Numbered from the stretch's first letter, positions 45,601-59,576 are shown. The stretch is DNA of 64,000 bases from Daphnia pulex (GCF_021134715.1 NC_060024.1:9920001-9984000); one strand, 5' to 3'. Translations and numbers: made by a program. The notes: generated from the letters alone by a model not told the origin.

Positions 45601-48600
45601 TGTGTCTCCGACCTTCTCTCCTCTTTTGTGCTCCTCAGAACTCAACTCAACTTTGCTATCATCGTAATGCAGCTCATTCTTCTTCTTCTTCGTTTCTCGT
45701 GAATCGGGAGCTCGAGACTGTACCGACAACTATTCAAGCCGACCGAGTTGCCTGAGAGGTTCGCTGGATGGATGGATGGATGGTTGGTTGGACAGGTTGA
45801 CTGACGGACAGGCTCTGGCTAGATGAATTGCGTTCAGCTTTTAGACGCTAAAGAATTGAACGAAAAAATCTCGGCGACATTCTTCTGCCTATACGGCCAA
45901 GATACACGGCACATTTTCGAACGAGGTATATAGATCCCCCCCCCCCCGTCGCCGCCGTTCTCTGGGTGAAATCCGTCACGAGGTTTATGTCCCTCTCTAC
46001 GTAGGGCCTACAGTAACTCATTTGATATGGCGCTCGTATAAAAATGCCCTCATGTTTTATGTAAAGAGGACAGCTAGCGGAGGCAGCGCAAAAGAAAACA
46101 ACATCATACTCAAAATTTGTAGCCCGGCAATATTATTCGATGCGATATAATAAAAACCGGACGCTAGGATATAGTCGACCAACCGCTGTCATTTCAAATT
46201 TCAGTGTTCTTTTTTGATTTTCTTGCCGAACGTATTGATTTGTTCGACGAATGGTCTTAATAATGTGAACCTCTTTTTCCTGCGCGACCTTTTTCATCCT
46301 CTTCACTATAGTACTTTTCCCTGTTTTTATTATTTCTTCTGTGTTTTATTCATTTTCTTTTGAGCAAACACACTGGATGCCCTTTAGAGAGAAGTATATA
46401 GAAATCTACTCTCGTGAGGTTTTCCTTTCTTCTTTTTTTCGTTCCCTTTTTTTCCACTTTGCTTTCCCGACGAGAGTCGACGCGTGACGCGTCTCCGAGT
46501 TCGTCCAACTTGAAATCAGGTATAGCGAACAAGGGGAAACGACGACCGGACGGACCGATTTTTCTCTCCAGTCTATTGGTTTCGAGTTGATTTTCGCCAA
46601 CTGCATTTTCTTCCGTCAACTTCTCCCCGCTGTGCTTCAGTGACAACAAACCCCTCCAGGACTCACGATTCCTTCCAGCAGTCTGACAAGCCCATCCAAA
46701 ACACCGCGTCCAACAACTTTATTTTTCCCTTTTCTCCAAAGGAGAGAAAAGAAAGAATACCAAACACGGGCCATCGATTTCCCGTCTCTTCCCATTTCGC
46801 AACAATAACTGACTGATGGCGCATTCGTTCAGGAGGGGGGGGAGCGACAAGTTGCGCAAATTGCCTGAAATGTAATCAGAACCTGTAACGCTATAGAAAA
46901 GGAGAGAAAAAAGTTGACGCATTTCCATAAGAATAGAATCTCTAACCACCCGGTAAAGTTACTCCCCCACAGCAGCAGCAGCGGGTTGTTTATTTGGGCT
47001 TGGCTAATTGCCCAAACAGACGCCAACACAAACGTAATTCAATCCAACAAGTTCCGACCGAACCGCTTCTATAATCGAAACCGGACAGCAAATCAATCAT
47101 CCGGCCACTGTTTGTGCTCACTAGCTCTCGCTCACAAAATTGATACATACACAGCACGATGGCCAAGAAATAATCCAAGACTCTCTTCAGTCTAATAGTC
47201 TGATCGATTCCACCTTATACATATCTCCGGTACACCTGCTCATCTGCGCACGACGGCAAACAAAAGGCGCAATCTATTACACCATCCAAAGTGGGTATTG
47301 TACACAATGGCGAAATTTGGTTCAACCGTATTGGCTGTACAGCTCTAGAGGGTATATGGTAAACTTGAGATATGATAGGAAAGACACAAGGTGAGGACTC
47401 ATTAGTGGCGCAAAACATGGCAACAAAACCTTTCGACTGTACTACGCCAGACGATGGGCTCTCGCGTCGGGAGCACAAGCTCGGAATCGAGTCTCTAAAT
47501 ATCTAGTCTGAGACATGTTTGCATGTGTAAAATGATCATTATATATAGTACTCTCCCCCACCAACAATATTTAAACGAGAATCAAAGCGCGTGAGCAGAG
47601 GCTGTGAGAATGGCGGGCGATGGCAACTGCCAAGTTATAATGAAGGCTTCACAAGAGAGAGACGTGTGCAGCCCAAAGTTGTGTCTGTCCTGTTAGAAGC
47701 TCATTGATGAAAGGCCACACACACACATATATATATGTATGGAAGTTGCTCCGTCTCGTGTGATTTTTTACATACACAAAAATCAAAAACTTGGTCGCGT
47801 TCACTCACCCGTCGCAACCCATTTCTTTTCGTTGTTTATTATATGCCGCCAGCCGTTCAATTCGGCGTGAAGTTTTTGATTCAGAAAAAAAAGCAACAGA
47901 GCACGCTCACCAACAACTCGTTTGGGTAGTGAACAGAAAATCGCTTCCATGTGTTATTAGACGTAGAAAAGAAAAAGAAAAATAGAAAGCCGCAGTGCAG
48001 GTTGCCGTGCGAAAATAAAAGATTTCGTGTTCGGCGGTCTCCCGGACGCGCGATGGCAAAGAGATGTTTGGTTTAGACGGCCATGCCCTTTTGACAGCAC
48101 ATCCTTCACACAGAAAGCCGGACAACACACACAGCGCGGTGAAGACCTCTTTTTTTTTTAATAATACGCACGCCACTTCCATTTTCTGATTTCTATGGCG
48201 ACGGACAGTTAGTGTATATCGGTCTCGAAAGAAGAAGAAGAAAAAGGAGGAACTTTTGTCGGCTGTGGGATGTTGTCGGTTCCAAGCAATTGCTTTGGTC
48301 GATTACTTTATAGCTCTCCGGCTTTTTTCCCCCACCACACCCCTGGCCGGCAGCATAGAGAGAGATAAAAGAGCGAAGACCAGTTGAGAAAGAAAGTAAC
48401 TGACAACTCTCTCTCTCACCCCACCAATCCACCATCTCATCCCGTTTGAGGCGCACACACACCCAATCCTCTCAATCTCCTTCTTTTTTTGGTCTGCTTT
48501 TCTTTGGCTGGTGAATGGTTCGTGAGCAAATAATACAGAGGAAAAACATACAGGATGACAAGTGCGTCAATATGTGATCAACGTGTCACATCCTCCACCC

Positions 48601-48864
48601 AACTGCGAGATTCAATCGGTTAAAGTTTAAGTTGAGTCTATATATAGTAGGCTATATATCTGTACGTCCTGTAAGGGCCTATTACAAGTAGGAGGCAAAA
48701 GATAAACGAATTGATTCAATCAGTTCGCTATTCTTATCGCGTGTACAGGCGTATCGTAACAAAATCACTATGAAATTTGATTTCATCTTTTGCTGTATGG
48801 CATTCTCTTTTTTTTCGTACGTTGTTATATAAGGAGTAACTCGATTTTATGATTGGAATTATAG
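39641..48864. other. Nine-kilobase gene desert upstream of GluCl-alpha
   Basis: No gene can be supported on either strand. Frames such as those at 41692-42164 (minus) and 43595-43894 (plus) are low complexity and lack splice-linked neighbours. Consensus TATA boxes on the plus strand at 40643-40650 and 46037-46044 could start non-coding transcripts or long leaders of the downstream channel gene. Pyrimidine tracts and short GT, GA and GGAT repeats are scattered through it, similar in texture to 1-6.5 kb. It is probably regulatory and intronic leader sequence of the channel gene, but that is inference. Confidence 0.45.
45766..45783. repeat. GGAT tetranucleotide microsatellite
   Basis: A run of four and a half GGAT units followed by a degenerate GGTT pair, within the gene desert. 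Confidence 0.8.
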
Positions 48865-51800
48865 ATGCCTCCGGGTGCCGGAGAAAAGTCGGCCGTCTGG
48901 CTCTTGGCCCTTTTCGTAATCACACTGCCGATTGTGTAAGTACAACAACATTTTAAAACAATTCCATTTTTTTTTAAATAATTCCCCATATCGATATTGA
49001 CTTTTGGGTTGTCAGCGGTTTTCACTTCAATAGCCCGTAGGCCGTTACGGTATTAAATTACTTTTCTCCCTTCCGCTGCGATATCAATCTGGATATGAAA
49101 ATCTAATATTTTCTTGACAACGCGGAAGTGTTCTTATATTTTATACATCCATTATTAAGGGCATGATTCCGGTTATTTGACTCTCAGGTTGTTAGCGTTA
49201 ACGCACCTGGTAAACTCGCCTTCATTAGCTCACTATGTTTCATGCGCTTACGTGCGAGTGTTTCCAAGTGATGTAACTTTGAAAGATGAAATAATATAAA
49301 AAAATAATAAAAAGCTAAGAAAGAGAGAGACTAGTAGTTTCTATGGAGGTGCTGTTGTCGAAAATGTGACTCGCAATCACTAAGAGATGAATAGGTAAAG
49401 TGTTTTTACTAGCGAAATTTCAAACTCTGAGCGGAATAAAGAATAGAGGCAGTCTCCCCTCTATATGCATAGAGAGTGCTATAGCATTTCATCTCATTAG
49501 TCTGTACTAGAACAAAAAAAAGGAGCTTTAGATAACATTATGCACGGCTGAGCTTAAGAGAGATTGGTCCTCCTCCCGCCCACGAATGAGATCGGCAGGA
49601 TCCCTCCCTGGCTGCTGCTGTGTGTGTACAGGTCTTATAGTACGTTCCTACTTTTGATTAAAACGAATTTTTCTTTTTTTTTTTTCTCCGTCAGTTTGGC
49701 ACAAGTTCCGCAAGCCAAAACGAACGTTCGCGAAAAGGAGAAACAAATCCTGGACAAAATTCTGCAGCCCAACCTTTACGATAGAAGAATCCGTCCATCA
49801 GGAGCCAATGGAACAGGTATGCAAATCATTTCACGCCCGTCTTCCCCCCTTCTCTTCTGTTTTTGATTACAGCCTCCCACATTGTGTATCTCTACTGATT
49901 GATCGGCTGTGAATGATTTCCAGGGAAGAGAATGAACGCGCATGTCTGCCTGTAGCCCTGTACCCCCTTCCCCCTCTCCCTTGTCGGTGCTGTGTACAGG
50001 TCTGAACTCGGGTCCTATGTGCGTGGCCAAAATCAATACTTTGAAGGAAAAAAAAAGAAAAAAGCTCCAAAGATCAACAGGCAGGCAACAGGCCTTTTTC
50101 TCTTTGACGTCCTCCATTTGATTCTGTGCTGGCCCTACACACCGATGATCACGACGCAAGTTGATGCCGTGTTAAACGCTAGAAATTATCTCGGGAATGG
50201 GCCAGCAGACATGCAAATGAGCGCTGGTTTTTGATTGACATGATTCGATCGTCCTTTAGCTATTACACACAACATGGCTTAACTGCTCGTCATTTGTACA
50301 GATGGACCAACGATTGTCGTCATCAATTTGATGTTCCGCAGTTTCCCGACCATTAGCGACAACAAGATGGTACGTACAAGACATCAATCTTGCTCATTAT
50401 TCAAATGGCGGTCTGTTTTATATGCAGCCCGGCATGTTACGGGATATCGTCAAAGTTATTCCCCCCATATCCAAAGCAAACAGGAATACTGTGACACTGT
50501 AATGTAACCTATAGTTTCGCTTGGCATTATTAGCACGTTATTAAGATACATGTCACGAGGCAGTCGGAGACGCGGTTGCCGGGAGATGGGATATGACATG
50601 ACGTAACCAGGCAACACGCAAATACAGCAGCCGTCTCGCAAGATGACGGCAATAATGATAACAACAAACAAACAAAAGGAAAGAACAGATGAAAAAACAA
50701 AACAAAATAAAAATGAGTCTCGCCGCTGAAGTTTCTCTGTAAAACTTTCGATCGATAAAATATACAATAACGGCGGGAGCCGATGGATACGGAGAGAAGA
50801 AAAGCGGAACGGCAAAGGCCGTATAGATATACTTCACAAGAATATATCTATAGGTGTTTGTTTACACGCAACAAAAGGAACACGCGGGGGATTTCATTCA
50901 AAACTTTCTTGGCATATAATATTGGCTATAGTTTTCAAAGGAAAGAACAAAAAAGTGATTTTCTTTCTCTCTAAGATGCTGTGTACATGTCGAGACCGTA
51001 TTTTCACATGCCCTTTTTCTAATCGTTGCAGGAATATTCGACCATCTTGACGTTCCGAGAAGAATGGCTGGACGAGAGACTCAAGTACAACGATTTCAAT
51101 GGTGAGAGAGCAGCTGTTGTTTGTTAAAAACGCCCTACAGACTCATTAAGAGAGAGAACGTGTTTTCTCCTCTAGGCAAAATCAAATATCTGACGCTAAC
51201 GGATCCCTACAAAGTCTGGATGCCCGACCTCTTCTTCTCCAACGAGCGTGAGGGACATTTTCACGATATCATCGTCCCCAACGTTTACGTCCGCATCTTT
51301 CCCAACGGCGCTGTCCTCTACAGTATTCGGTAATATAACGCCGGCAGATTTTTTTTTCAAGTTATTACGAGAAGGTGTTGGGTGTGACGGCAAGTCCCTT
51401 TTGGCTAATTGAATTTTCTGAAAAGTTGCACTTTGCTTGGAGTGTTGAAATTTAAAATATTTCCAGATTGGATTGTTTACCCACACATAAGTTGTGAGGT
51501 ACGAAAACAGGCCTGATAATGTGTAGTCGTTCTACAAACGAGTTATTTAATGAACCCTAATTGAGTCGACAAAATCGGCAAGAGAAAACTTAGTTCCAGT
51601 CAACGGCCTAGCTCAGGAATAATCGTATTCCGTAACGATTTATAATCAACGCCACCAAATAGGAAAAAAAAGGAAGAATGGAGATGTATGTTTCCTACCT
51701 TTATGCCTGGGAAATACGGCCAGGCATCCACAAGTGCTCCGTCCGCTGATAAGTTGAATCTCCCAGGCGGGATAGGGAAAAGGGGGTCCTCGTGAATACA

Positions 51801-54800
51801 CCCACACACACATGGGTGTACACGAGGACAGAAGAGATTTAGAGAAAGGAGAAGAAGAAATCCATAACTTGGCCGACATCGGTAGGTCCTCCAATCAAAC
51901 TGGATGCTGTTTATCTAAATAAAAAATAACAAATGGGTTACGAAAAATATTTACAGAAATAACAAAAAGAAAGGAGCAGTTAGACAGTGGGTTAACCTGA
52001 ATGAAAGTTCAAATGAGACTGTGGGTAAACCCTAATTGTTAATAAACAGGAGAATTTAAGGTTTCCATGCAATATGTTGCATTTATGCAAGTCATGCATC
52101 ATTGAAATATCTAGCAGGTCATAGTCTGAATCAAAGTAACGAAAATCATTACCCTTGCAACGATGCTGGGATTGTTGCTGCTGACAGGTCAATACTGGAA
52201 CAAGCAAAACTTGGATATTAGGTTGTTACGAAGGCTAGCCCAGGTCTCAAATCTGCACAAAGGAGTTAGGTTATACCGGGGTTATACAGTTGCAAACAAA
52301 CTGCCATGCATTGACAGGGGGCTTACATGATGAATAATAGTCAGGAACTTAGGAGTAGGTTTAACTCTTCCAATTAAGCTCCCAGAATCATGCTATTTGT
52401 ATTTTAAGTTTTATTTACCCGCTAAAACAGCATGGAGTTTGTGATAAGAGACGAAATCGCAGTTGGCACGACGACCACATTTTTTTCATTTGATTTGTTT
52501 TACTATTGTTCGTGCAGCCACGGTTGTACGTTTCCAAACTAGTAAATTAATAGTTCTGTTTTCTACTTTTCTTTGCGTTATTAATCTTGAACTTCGTCAA
52601 TCGTCAGTTCATCTCTTTTTCGAAACTGTGATGATTCTGATGAAACCATACGACAGCAGACGACACTAATATTCTAATTAGCATAGATATCGATAGAAAT
52701 GGTTAATAATCGAATCAACTTAAATCCAAACCGCTCAAAAACGATCAAAGCGGTTTTCTCACTCGCGTTCGACATGCGCTGAACGGATCGAGATGATTTT
52801 AGTACGTAATAGTCCGTCTATTTGTTCGTGGAATAACGTACCCTTCGTAAACTTTTATAGAATGAGTTTTAATATTGTATCACTATTTAACGGTTGTCAT
52901 TACTCACGCCAGGCCGCCAGAGTTGTGGGCTGTGTATTTACTAATGCCTGGCAGCTCTATATTTATTTACAGCTCATCAAATAGACATTACACGGAGTAG
53001 GTTGGGCTCCAGTTACATACAAAATTCTCCGTTGCTGAATATTAGAACTTTCGTCAACCGAAATATATGGCGTCACGTAATTATTCGAAAACTGAGCACT
53101 TGCGCAAGCCCACTCGCCTGCAGGAATTTTAGATTTGTTTCTGCGGAGCAATTATCGCAGGGGGGAGCAAGGGCGCTAGTTCAAAGCCAGGCTGAATTGC
53201 AAATGGAGCAAACAGCACTGTGAGACGTTATTCACAGCTGCGCAAACAAATTCAATGGTGGCCGATTGCGTAGAGTAAGACGCAACTCGTCGTTCGGCGA
53301 AATTCTCTTTTATTATTATTACGTAAAAAAACTACGTTCAATGTGGTCTAGATTGACTAATGTGACCCTAACCATCCTAACGGCGCAACCGGATATTTAT
53401 ATGAAAAGCAACCCATGCACACGGATATGGACAAGGCCACAAAGGCGGCCGTTCTTTTAGCTCCCGCCGAGATCCCGCGATGAATTGATAGCAGATGTGC
53501 GGTAAAAAAAGCAAGTCGGCCCCTCCCTCCTCTTTGATTGTCTTTAATAACATGAGCTTGTAGAGCTTACACTTTTCATTTTCCTCGTCTTCTGTTCGAC
53601 TATAAAGCACCGGAGGGATCAAATTCCATATCGCTTGACGATGGAAGCTATATAGGAGGACGGCCCAATTGGTTACACACACACAGAGAGAGAGAGAGAG
53701 GGGTGGGTCGTGATACGCTAGTCACGATCCATTTTATGTATCCCCGCGTTGAGGCTAGATACGTGAGTTGAATTTACGACACTGCGCAGCACTTAATGGC
53801 CACTACATGGGAGGAGAAGAAGAAAAAAAGAAGAGAATGAAAAGGGGGTGGAAAATAGAAATCCAAACCGAAATTGTCACAGCGTCTCCATATCTTGTAT
53901 CATACAAGCCCCGCGTCTATATTCCGACATGTCAAACACGGATAAATTTGTTTTAGGAATATATGTAAGGATGTATATAGACTCTCTCTCGTGTATAGAG
54001 AGATACGATCTCGAGTAGATCCAACAGCTCTATTTGTCATCGGCGAATGTTTCCTTTTCATTCCCCAATCTCCCTACTATACATCTTTTACTTTCATTTT
54101 TTTTTTCTTTTCGTTGCAGTATATCACTGACGCTTTCGTGTCCGATGAACCTCAAGTTGTATCCGCTCGACAGACAAACATGCACTCTCTCCATGATCAG
54201 CTGTGAGTATATAGCGACTACTATATCTATCCTCTTATACACTTGATGCTTTATAGGATACGGCGAAGCAATCGCCGGTTAGACTCTCGAAACTCATAGT
54301 TTGCCTCCATCGAGTCGACGCGACTATTCTTGTACATATTCAAAGAAGAAGAATTGCTTTTGCATATTTAGACAAACGTTTTGTATTGATACGTGGAGAG
54401 CTTTTGTTTTATTTTGTAAACCTTTCTGCTAAGTCTATATTACATAAACACAGCGAGTCTTTAAGTGGTTTGGACTGTGAAACCGCGAATCGATTCAGTC
54501 ACGTAACCGCAGAGCGTGAAATCGATTATTTCAGCACAAAAGAGTTGAAATATAGTATATCATTGAAAAGAAACAAATGTCACAAGGACTTGAATCGATA
54601 TTGCTGTGCACGTGCGATAAGAGAGAACAATCAATTTCAGACATGTTTTAAAACCAAAACTAAATTTCTTATCGCGCAACCGATAGAATAATCAAAATCC
54701 AATTTGAAATCTATCAGACGGATGGACCACCGAAGATTTGGTGTTCCAGTGGAAGCAGGTCGATCCTGTTCAAGTGGCGAGAAACATGCACCTACCACGT

Positions 54801-56846
54801 TTCATCCTCGAAAAGTTCCAGACGGATTTGTGCAACAGCATCACCAACACAGGTAATATATACATCTATATGCACATCTACTAATGAGTTCTTCGAAGAT
54901 GAAGCCCCCACTTTTTTTTGGGAAAGATTTTACTGATTGCACAGTCTCTTTTGTGTTTTAAATCTTATTTACAATTGGAAATTTTATTTTCTCGCACCCT
55001 TTTGAGTCGAGAACGATCAGACATCTGAAACAAGCCCTGCGCAGTAGTAGTAGTATTGGGCCTTCCATGTGTAGTTGATGCTGGTGTCGAACCAATCGTT
55101 GCGAACGCATTGAAAGTCGTCGAGACCCAATTAAGTTTTTCTTTTTTGTACCGCTGTTGCTGCGCTCGGCTTCGAGCTTGTCTCTTATAAGAACCTCCAT
55201 ATTTATAGTTCGGGTTGGCACTCCAACAGGACCCCTGTGTCGTGTATCAATAGTCGTCGGCTGACAGAGTCGATTCCGAGAAAACTTTGAAAGTGGAGAA
55301 AAGGAGGGAAAAATAAAGCGATCAATAAAATACAGATGGGTTTGACGCGCGATGTAGAGAGAGAACGTTGGGCGAGCCAGAAATGGCTTGTGCATGATCG
55401 ACTGTGCCACTCTGGAAGAGACCCCGCCTCAATTCTTCATATTCAAATGATTTTCTATGCAGCTTGCGCCGAGATCAAATAATAATAGATTTGGGTAATC
55501 ATCTGGCTGTTTTTTGGGTTGTGCATGTGGGAAATACATACGTGAAGCATTTTCCCGGAAAAACAAAACTAATATTCCAGCAGAGGTGGAATAATAACGA
55601 CCTATCACGTTTGTCGAGATCGCGTGGGTTTCATATGAATAACTGAAATAGAAGAATCACATTTTTTTATGATTTGATATAACATCTTTGTGTATGCGTA
55701 TAATGTGTGCGTCTATTTTGATGCAGGCGAGTACTCGTGTCTGAAAGTGAACTTGCTGTTCAAACGCGAGTTCTCCTACTACCTGATCCAGATCTACATT
55801 CCCTGCTGCATGTTGGTCATCGTCTCGTGGGTTTCATTCTGGCTGGATTCGAATGCCGTTCCGGCTCGCGTCTCGCTAGGAGTGACCACTCTACTCACGA
55901 TGGCCACCCAAACGACCGGCATCAATAACTCTCTGCCGCCCGTCTCCTACACAAAGGCAATAACGCGCGTGTTTATTACTATACTCCGCCGCACAGGACG
56001 GCAATCGACTCATTTCCGAGTTGTTTTCCGTCCTGCCGGAAGAGAGCAAGAGTGGCTGAATATGATATCTATATGGGAAGAGCTAATCGACACGGGGCGC
56101 GGGTGTATTTTGCTTCGAATTCATTATACACAGGCTATTGACGTGTGGACGGGTGTTTGTTTGACGTTCGTGTTTGGCGCTCTGCTGGAGTTTGCGCTGG
56201 TCAATTACGCCTCGCGTTCGGACGCCCACCGGGAGAAACTGAAAAAGCAAAGGCGCCAGTGGGAAATGGAAAGGGAGCGGGACCAACAAGCCCTGGTGAT
56301 GGAGGCCGCAGCCGCAGCGGCCGTTGTCGAAAGCCGGATGGATGACGGCTCCACTACATTTGCCATGGTAACATTTATATTTTTCCTTTTTCTTATATAC
56401 TCTTACCTTTCGCTCTGATGAAAGAAACAACTAGCAAATAACTCTTTGATTTTCCCACTGTGCTTTACAAATATTAAATTGACGATTGAAGCGGAAACTA
56501 AATTTGAGTCTTGTTGAATGCGCTGACGAATTCAGCACGTCTATTATACCGACTGATTGGTGTTTGTGTTTGATTGCCCCAGAAACCATTACCTCGACTA
56601 CGAAATGACGGCATCTCGCTAGACAAGTCACGTCCCCAGCATTCAACTTACGACTTCCACCTCGGGATCCGGAGCTCCTCCGCCAGTAATAATTCAAACT
56701 GTTGGCGATCGTGGATCTCCAAATTTCCGTCGCGCTCCAAGCGCATTGACGTCATCTCTCGCATCATCTTCCCGGTAATGTTTGCACTTTTCAACTTGAT
56801 CTACTGGTCCACCTACCTCTTCCGTGAAGGAAGTGAAGAAGAGTAA
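48865..56846 (+). CDS. GluClalpha: Glutamate-gated chloride channel alpha subunit
   Basis: Ten coding exons: 48865-48935, 49695-49816, 50302-50369, 51032-51101, 51176-51329, 54120-54202, 54718-54852, 55727-55956, 56134-56367, 56583-56846. They give 476 residues in phase, the usual length. Visible: a signal peptide of about 28 residues; [43 protein letters not shown]; the Cys-loop [15 protein letters not shown]; the second disulfide pair around NSITNTGEYSC; M1 after [15 protein letters not shown]2 [28 protein letters not shown] before M3; a large cytoplasmic loop with an alanine run; and M4 ending [10 protein letters not shown]. It is an invertebrate inhibitory receptor at neuronal and muscle membranes and the family targeted by avermectins. 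Intron 8 (55957-56133) starts with GC. No second copy of the 68-nt exon 3, alternative in flies, was seen. Confidence 0.96.
51330..54119 (+). other. Large intron 5 of GluCl-alpha
   Basis: A 2.8-kb intron, by far the longest in this gene, between the agonist-binding loops and the Cys-loop exon. I see no nested gene or extra exon. It ends with a strong pyrimidine tract before CAG. It holds a CA/GA microsatellite at about 53674-53701. Confidence 0.8.
53674..53701. repeat. Compound CA/GA microsatellite
   Basis: A short CA run passes directly into a GA run within GluCl-alpha intron 5. Confidence 0.85.
55957..56133 (+). other. Stop-free GC-AG intron of GluCl-alpha (177 nt)
   Basis: The conserved sequence YTKAIDVWTG is restored only if splicing removes exactly these bases, using AAG/GCAATA as donor and CAG as acceptor. 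The intron length is a multiple of three and contains no stop in the channel frame, so an unspliced message would encode 59 extra residues just before M3. An alternative GT donor 12 bases further in would insert four residues into this invariant motif and is less likely. Confidence 0.8.
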
Positions 56847-57542
56847 AGCAAAGAAAACAAATAGAAATGGCCGGCCGGACTGTTTAAGAAACTGAAGAGC
56901 TGAACCTTTCTATAGCTCTTTTCCGTATTACGTATTTCATCGTGTCTCTCGCGTTCCAACCCTCCATCGCTCTCCTCTATTTGTTATTTCAACAAGACAT
57001 TTGATTACCAATGTCGCGCTCAACCAAATTTCAGAGCTAAAAATGAAGAAAGGTTGTTCTAAGAAGAAAAACAAATTACAAAAGAAAAGATGGTATGATG
57101 ACACACTGCTCAGATTTTGAATTTGAATTTGTACTGTACACGTTGGCTGTCACTCTTGTATAACTAAAGAAAATCTATTCGATTCAGTAACTATTTTCTC
57201 AATGTGTGATTTGTGACATTTTCCTTTTTGGCGCCAGACGGTTTCCAGCAACAATTGCTGGCCCACGTGCCATTCGTTATCAAACGGAAAACGCCCTTCC
57301 TAGTCATCAAATGTCACCAAATTCAAACTGATCAAATCTGCTGTTGTCTGTTCGACGTTATAATATATCAATCAAATAGCTGTTGTCGTGTAAGCTTTTA
57401 TTCCCTCCGTTCAAAGGTGTTTCCCCCACACTATTTGATGATATTCATGAACAAAAAAAGATAATAAATAAAAATTAATTCAATACACACACATGTATTC
57501 TCGCTGCAATGAGAAACACATCACCACTTTGAAATTTATCAA
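56847..57542. other. GluCl-alpha 3' region and convergent gap
   Basis: Sequence between the GluCl-alpha stop codon and the stop codon of the first Asn-x-Asn gene. AATAAA at 57464-57469 on the plus strand is the likely polyadenylation signal of the channel transcript, giving a 3' untranslated region of about 0.6 kb. Confidence 0.6.
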
Positions 57543-58208
57543 TCAGGAATCGTCGCTCAGCGTTTGGTTGAAGGTTTTCAACGGATCGCTCTCTTGTTCC
57601 GAGCTGTTTGCGACTATAATGGAATCTAATGAAATGATCTGGCCGGATTGATTGACTGGCGGAACGGCAGAAAGCGCAGGAGCCTCGACGGCGTCCAGTT
57701 CGACAACTTCCAATTTGTTCTCATCGGATATTGGCATTAGCCTGACGATGTGTTCGCCTTCTGGAGTAGTAAAAGGAATACCGCCGGAAGCTTCTTCCGG
57801 TGAAAGAGTGTCTTCATTATCAATGTCGTCGTAGAAGTAGTCTTCCTCGAATTCGTCTTGATCAGAAGAAAAAGATGCCGCGAAGTGTTCGTAGAATTGC
57901 GAGCACTGACCGCCAGCGGAGCAAAGAGCTGACAGTGGAGCTTTGATCTCTGAACCGTCAAACTGTTCCACAATTGTCTGATACAACCGACTCAAATCCA
58001 AATTGGTATTTGTGTTGCTGTTGTAGTTGATGTTGTAGTTCTTTCCAACACTGCGGAAGTGAATCGCGTCGATACCGAAAGAGTTTACGATGACTGCTGC
58101 CCAAACTATCAAGTCTTGTACCTTGATTTATTGTTATTTGATTAGAACGAATGAAATTGCGGGCTGTTTAATGCATTTTCAGATTATTCAACTTACCCCA
58201 AATTTCAT
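57543..58208 (-). CDS. Secreted Asn-x-Asn-rich protein, copy A
   Basis: Two exons on the minus strand: a 12-nt first coding exon 58208-58197 encoding MKFG, and 58121-57543. Together they encode 196 residues. The N terminus (MKFGVQDLIVWAAVIVNSFG) is a signal peptide. Soon after it lies an alternating tract, NYNINYNSNTNTN, followed by an amphipathic segment LSRLYQTIVEQF. The rest is acidic, with two cysteines near SAGGQCSQF, and ends NQTLSDDS. I do not recognise the family or know a function. It shares exon structure, size and the Asn tract with two further genes and one broken copy downstream. No clear TATA box is seen for this copy. Splice junctions are inferred from phase and from agreement with the paralogues. 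Confidence 0.75.
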
Positions 58209-59576
58209 GCTGATTATTTGTCTCCAAGGAGGGTATAAGTCGAAGTTCTCCAGCGGATACACACGCGACCCGAAGTTGACTGCCAGATGTTTGGACATTA
58301 ACCGACCATTTTATCCAAAAAGTTATAGTCAAAGGTTCTCTTACACAACTAGTTTCTATTGCAACAGAATATCACTCAGCAACCTTGCAACCGGTTATGA
58401 TTAAATAAGCCAAGACATATTATCAGGCGCTTGCTAAAGTCGTTAATAACGGTTGATATTGTAGTACATAAGTTGGCTTTCCATTAACTAATGAGGAAAA
58501 CGAAGACGACTTGTGTCAACAGAATATCAGTCCGCATGCGGAAACACATTATTAGATATTCAAAACCCCAACTGGGCTATCTCATTATTCTTCCTTTATC
58601 CATTTCTTGAAAATATAAATAATAATGTCATTGGAGTATTATGCGCCGTCGATATCTAGTCATCGTTCCAACTAAACAGAGTATATGATGTAAGATATAC
58701 GGCGAGCGCCCACATAAATCAACATCGGCTTTAGCTTATAAGCAGGTTTCTTTGATATGGATTCTTCTTTGTTAGACAAGAGATGACGAAAGACAGGTGC
58801 GCTGGTTCCCTGGGCTCGCCCATAAGCTCCGAAAGGCTTTCTCGTTGTAATCCAAATATTTCCCGTGCGCTTCCCCGTGTCTGGGTTTTACCTGATGTAA
58901 AAAAATGCGGATGGGAAACGATTGCTTTTCACCATCAATCTCTCTAATGTGGCTCTATATTTAGACAAGTCCTAGTTCTTAGAATAGCGCCTTTTCTACG
59001 GTCCAATATAACTTGATTGCCACTAAATTATTTGCTCGGCAGTTTTTTTATTTAGCCTCATAATAATGCCATGGGAAACCTTCGCTGCCAAGTTAACTTG
59101 GTCGAAATAAAGTACCGTATCGTTAAATATAATATGATTTTTAAGTGCGCCGTTTGTATGGGTCCTACCAAGTCCAAACTCCAAACGTGGGTTGATGAAA
59201 TGAGGGGGAAAAAGATACGACAAGATCTTTGTAGCTACTACCGATATCCGCAACGACGGCGGTACTCAATAACCTTGTAAATAACTCATGGAAATAATAA
59301 TAATAATATCAGGATAATATGGACTTTTCAGAAATTTGTTTTATACTTAGTGTGTGTATTATTCAAGCATTCAAACTTGCCATCTACAGAGCCAACCGAA
59401 AATACCATTCCACCAGAAGAAAGTCATGTAGGGATTAGAGTTGCAAAAAGGTATAGGAACAGAGATGTTAACATTCCTTGGGAGACCTTTTGTCAAATCA
59501 CGGAATGACCGTAAGAAAGTTTCCCATATGTAGATCGGAATAAGTCGGCATCAATATCTTGTGGGTTGCTGCTCGT
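58209..59576. other. Intergenic region between copies A and B
   Basis: 1.4 kb without a supported gene. Short frames near 59023-59280 on both strands show no motif. It holds the 5' flank of copy A and the 3' flank of copy B. Confidence 0.45.

Noticed and set aside
49817-51031. Possible duplicate of GluCl exon 3 as in fly alternative splicing
   Set aside because: I looked for a second segment resembling DGP.IVVINL..RS in both flanking introns and found none.
55737-55928. Alternative frame inside GluCl exon 8
   Set aside because: It is a shadow of the conserved M1-M2 coding sequence.
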